A stretch of DNA of 64,000 bases. Source: Chitinophagaceae bacterium (lineage in GTDB: Bacteria; Bacteroidota; Bacteroidia; Chitinophagales; Chitinophagaceae). The notes under the pieces are model-generated. The model was not told the DNA's origin and did no database searches. It saw only the letters and a program-made list of their open reading frames with translations. The DNA lies in NCBI GenBank assembly GCA_021151685.1, contig JAGKWS010000014.1, positions 1 through 64,000 of the forward strand. Direction: 5' to 3'. Both the position numbers and the translations under genes were made by a program. The stretch's first letter is position 1; every line of letters begins with the position of its first letter. Shown one piece after another: positions 61,964 to 64,000 of this stretch.

Positions 61964-62106
61964 TAGTGAAGCAAACACGCTTTTTGAGCCTATTTTAACA
62001 TACCCGATTGTCTGCAGGCCCGTAATATTGCACCCCCTTAAAAAAACACTATACAGGAAATGCAGCAATTTGTGTTATCTTGGTGTTTTAGGCGGCAACT
62101 ATTTTT

Positions 62107-62703
62107 ATGGCAGATTTCGGACTTACGGCAAAAGACTTTTCACAGATTGTAACGGTTACGTTTACACTGTTTGCAGTGATAGATGTCCTCGGCTCGCTGC
62201 CGGTAATCATAGGCATCAAAAAAAAGATGGGCGACATAAATGCTATGCAGGCAACTTTGGTGTCTGGTGCGTTGATGTTGTTGTTTTTCCTTATCGGCGA
62301 GCAGATGTTGCAATTTATGGGGCTGGATATAAAGTCCTTTGCTATTGCCGGTTCTATTGTCATATTTATCTTGGGGTTAGAGATGGTACTCGGACTCGAG
62401 TTCTTTAAACCCGATAAAGATGCCAAGACGAGTACGCTTGTTCCGGTGGCGTTTCCGCTGATAGCGGGGTCTGGTACGCTTACAACAGTTATGTCGCTGA
62501 AGGCTGCCTATCAGTACTACAATATTCTGATAGCAATATTCATAAACCTTATTGTCATTTACATCACGCTACGTTCGGTAAATGTGCTGGAGCGATTGTT
62601 AGGGCCATCGGGTATATTGGTGATCCGTAAGTTTTTTGGTGTAATACTGTTGGCTATAGCGGTGAAGATATTTATGAATAACACGGGATTGGTGGCGCAC
62701 TGA
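62107..62703 (+). CDS. MarC family membrane protein
   Basis: A 198-aa protein with six predicted membrane helices, for example IVTVTFTLFAVIDVLGSLPVII, QATLVSGALMLLFFLIGEQML and FAIAGSIVIFILGLEMVLGL. The motifs VPVAFPLIAGSGTLTTVMSL and the C-terminal VIRKFFGVILLAIAVKIF are typical of MarC/UPF0056. The function of the family is not settled; the old link to multidrug resistance has been withdrawn. Single gene with its own upstream region. Confidence 0.93.
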   Translation: MADFGLTAKDFSQIVTVTFTLFAVIDVLGSLPVIIGIKKKMGDINAMQATLVSGALMLLFFLIGEQMLQFMGLDIKSFAIAGSIVIFILGLEMVLGLEFFKPDKDAKTSTLVPVAFPLIAGSGTLTTVMSLKAAYQYYNILIAIFINLIVIYITLRSVNVLERLLGPSGILVIRKFFGVILLAIAVKIFMNNTGLVAH

Positions 62704-62712
62704 TAAAAAAAG

Positions 62713-62744
62713 TTGAATAGATATAACATAAACCCTTACCTTTG
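62713..62744 (+). promoter_or_regulatory. Bacteroidota-type promoter of rpmE
   Basis: TTG (62713-62715) and TACCTTTG (62737-62744) are spaced 21 bp, a perfect example of the house-keeping promoter, 50 bp before the L31 start. Confidence 0.75.
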
Positions 62745-62794
62745 CTGCCTTATTGAACGCATGGCCAAATCCATGCTCTTAAAAAAGCATAAAA

Positions 62795-63046
62795 ATGAAA
62801 AAAGGACTTCATCCGGAATCGTATCGTCTTGTTGTTTTCAAAGACATGTCTAATGAAACAACTTTCCTCACTCGTTCTGCTGCACCAACAAAAGAAACGA
62901 TTATTTGGGAAGATGGTAAAGAGTATCCCGTTATCAAAGTGGAAATTTCAAACACTTCGCATCCTTTCTACACTGGTAAGTCTATGTTCGTAGACACCGC
63001 AGGTCGTATCGAGAAGTTCAGAAAGCGTTACGAAAAGAAAGCTTAA
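62795..63046 (+). CDS. rpmE: 50S ribosomal protein L31, type B
   Basis: An 83-aa ribosomal protein. It begins MKKGLHPESYRLVVFKD and has SNTSHPFYTGKSMFVDTAGRIEKFRKRY. It lacks the CxxC zinc ligands, so it belongs to the zinc-independent type B (YkgM-like) forms, the usual sole L31 of Bacteroidota. It is transcribed alone between a perfect promoter and a strong terminator. Confidence 0.96.
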   Translation: MKKGLHPESYRLVVFKDMSNETTFLTRSAAPTKETIIWEDGKEYPVIKVEISNTSHPFYTGKSMFVDTAGRIEKFRKRYEKKA

Positions 63047-63066
63047 TTTTCTGCTACAATATTTCG

Positions 63067-63100
63067 AAGGCCGTGCATTTTGTACGGCCTTTTTGTTTTG
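63067..63100 (+). terminator. Rho-independent terminator of rpmE
   Basis: AAGGCCGT (63067-63074) pairs with ACGGCCTT (63084-63091) and is followed by TTTGTTTTG. It lies 20 bp after the stop. Confidence 0.85.
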
Positions 63101-63132
63101 TACCCTATATTTGAACCATACAAAAATGCCCC

Positions 63133-64000
63133 ATGACGAGTATAATAGCGTTTGATAGTACTGTAAGACAAAATATGCTGCCGTTTGCACACACCCGCCC
63201 TGTAGCCGATATACGGTGTGGTATACTGACGATGCGCGAGCGATGGGCTTTGTACATGGGCCACGTCAGTGGAACTCTTACAGAAAGCTACCTGAGTATA
63301 TTATTTCCACACTCTGCCACAGGTAATACTATTTATGTAAACGGTGCGGTATTTGCCGATGCTGCCATGGCCAACGCAATAAAGTTGCTGCCGATGGGGG
63401 CTGCGTTGCGTGCTGGTAGTACGGTGTTGGCTGTGCGTGTGCCTGCCTGGACCGGCTCTTTGGTCGAATTCAATGACTACATAGAAACATTGCCAGTGTC
63501 TGAATATACAGGTTCGGTAATGGCATTGTCGCAAATATGGGATATTTTTTCGCTGAACGATACCGCCATACGTGCCGATTATGCGGCTATAACTGCTGGC
63601 CGCACCAGTGCCCCCGTGCCCGATGGGGTAATTGTGACCGGAAAAGAACAACTGTTCATAGAACCGGGGGCCAACATCTATGCCGGATGCATTATAAATG
63701 CAGCTACAGGCCCCGTATACATAGGTAAGGATGCGGAGGTGCTGGAAGGCACTATGATGCGGGGCCCTATAGCTATTGGCGACCATGCTGCGGTGAAGAT
63801 GGGTGCCAAGCTGTATGGTGCTACTACCATTGGCCCCGGCTGCAAGGTGGGCGGCGAGATAAACAATGTGGTGTTTTTTTCCAATAGCAATAAAGGGCAC
63901 GATGGCTATCTGGGTAATGCAGTGATAGGAGAGTGGTGCAACCTGGGGGCCGATACCAACTGCTCTAACCTGAAAAATAACTACGATACGGTAAAGATAC
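63133..64000 (+). CDS. GlmU-like sugar nucleotidyltransferase/acyltransferase (3' truncated by window edge)
   Basis: The ATG at 63133 opens a frame that is still open at 64000, so the C-terminus is missing. The N-terminal part (FDSTVRQNMLPFAHTRPVADIRCGILTMRERW) is the short nucleotidyltransferase-like domain found in the Bacteroidota GlmU-related group. From about residue 170 it has left-handed beta-helix hexapeptides: IEPGANIYAG, VYIGKDAEVLEG, IAIGDHAAVKMGAKLYGATTIGPGCKVGG and NAVIGEWCNLGADTNCSNLKNNYD. The NTP-binding loop seems degenerate compared with true GlmU. It may act in sugar-nucleotide synthesis; the exact reaction is uncertain. Confidence 0.85.
   Translation, partial: MTSIIAFDSTVRQNMLPFAHTRPVADIRCGILTMRERWALYMGHVSGTLTESYLSILFPHSATGNTIYVNGAVFADAAMANAIKLLPMGAALRAGSTVLAVRVPAWTGSLVEFNDYIETLPVSEYTGSVMALSQIWDIFSLNDTAIRADYAAITAGRTSAPVPDGVIVTGKEQLFIEPGANIYAGCIINAATGPVYIGKDAEVLEGTMMRGPIAIGDHAAVKMGAKLYGATTIGPGCKVGGEINNVVFFSNSNKGHDGYLGNAVIGEWCNLGADTNCSNLKNNYDTVKI

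Overview
The window looks like a chromosomal segment of a Bacteroidota bacterium, most likely of the Chitinophagales/Chitinophagaceae type. The evidence is several secreted proteins ending in type IX secretion (T9SS) C-terminal sorting domains, a GldN-family protein, a TonB-dependent receptor, a zinc-free type B ribosomal protein L31, and repeated matches to the Bacteroidota -7 promoter box TAnnTTTG. No rRNA, tRNA or CRISPR array was seen. The first gene (L,D-transpeptidase) is cut by the left edge and the last (GlmU-like) by the right edge.

Layout. 0-5.3 kb: L,D-transpeptidase, dapA, accA, a DinB-like protein and a small membrane protein. 5.3-8.3 kb: a minus-strand glycan operon (two GT4 glycosyltransferases around a polysaccharide deacetylase-like protein). 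9.1-16.7 kb: a compact plus-strand operon (CheY-like receiver, membrane HEAT-repeat protein, two tandem processive GT2 synthases, TPR/beta-barrel outer-membrane protein) that reads as a synthase-dependent exopolysaccharide secretion system. A DUF4838 lipoprotein follows, then an 11-copy array of 57-bp direct repeats.

20.0-27.9 kb is an AT-richer accessory island. It holds an antitoxin with a truncated PIN toxin, an AAA ATPase overlapping a protein with an E-I-K nuclease-like motif, an HxlR/SDR/NTF2-like module, a hairpin-dense non-coding patch, and an overlapping pair of large uncharacterised genes (554 and 543 aa). Copies of a palindromic repeat sit at the left end of the ATPase cassette and beside the second cassette. 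This is the best candidate in the window for an undescribed, possibly defence-related, system. A smaller accessory pair (RusA-like plus PD-(D/E)xK-like) sits between der and rimO.

The remaining core and signalling genes include a WlbA-like oxidoreductase, a GlxA-type AraC regulator, a PNGase F-like T9SS cargo, der, rimO, a translationally coupled YfiR / TonB-receptor / histidine kinase / response regulator operon (37.1-42.2 kb), pruA, a WalJ-like MBL hydrolase, two ECF sigma factors each with a putative membrane partner, hutU, ispF, an orphan HigA, yggS, recQ, an S8 peptidase that seems to lack the catalytic-serine block, a solitary GldN with an apparent frameshift, wbqC, a fatty acid desaturase, marC and rpmE. 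Gene functions are read from motifs and general family knowledge; no database search was run.
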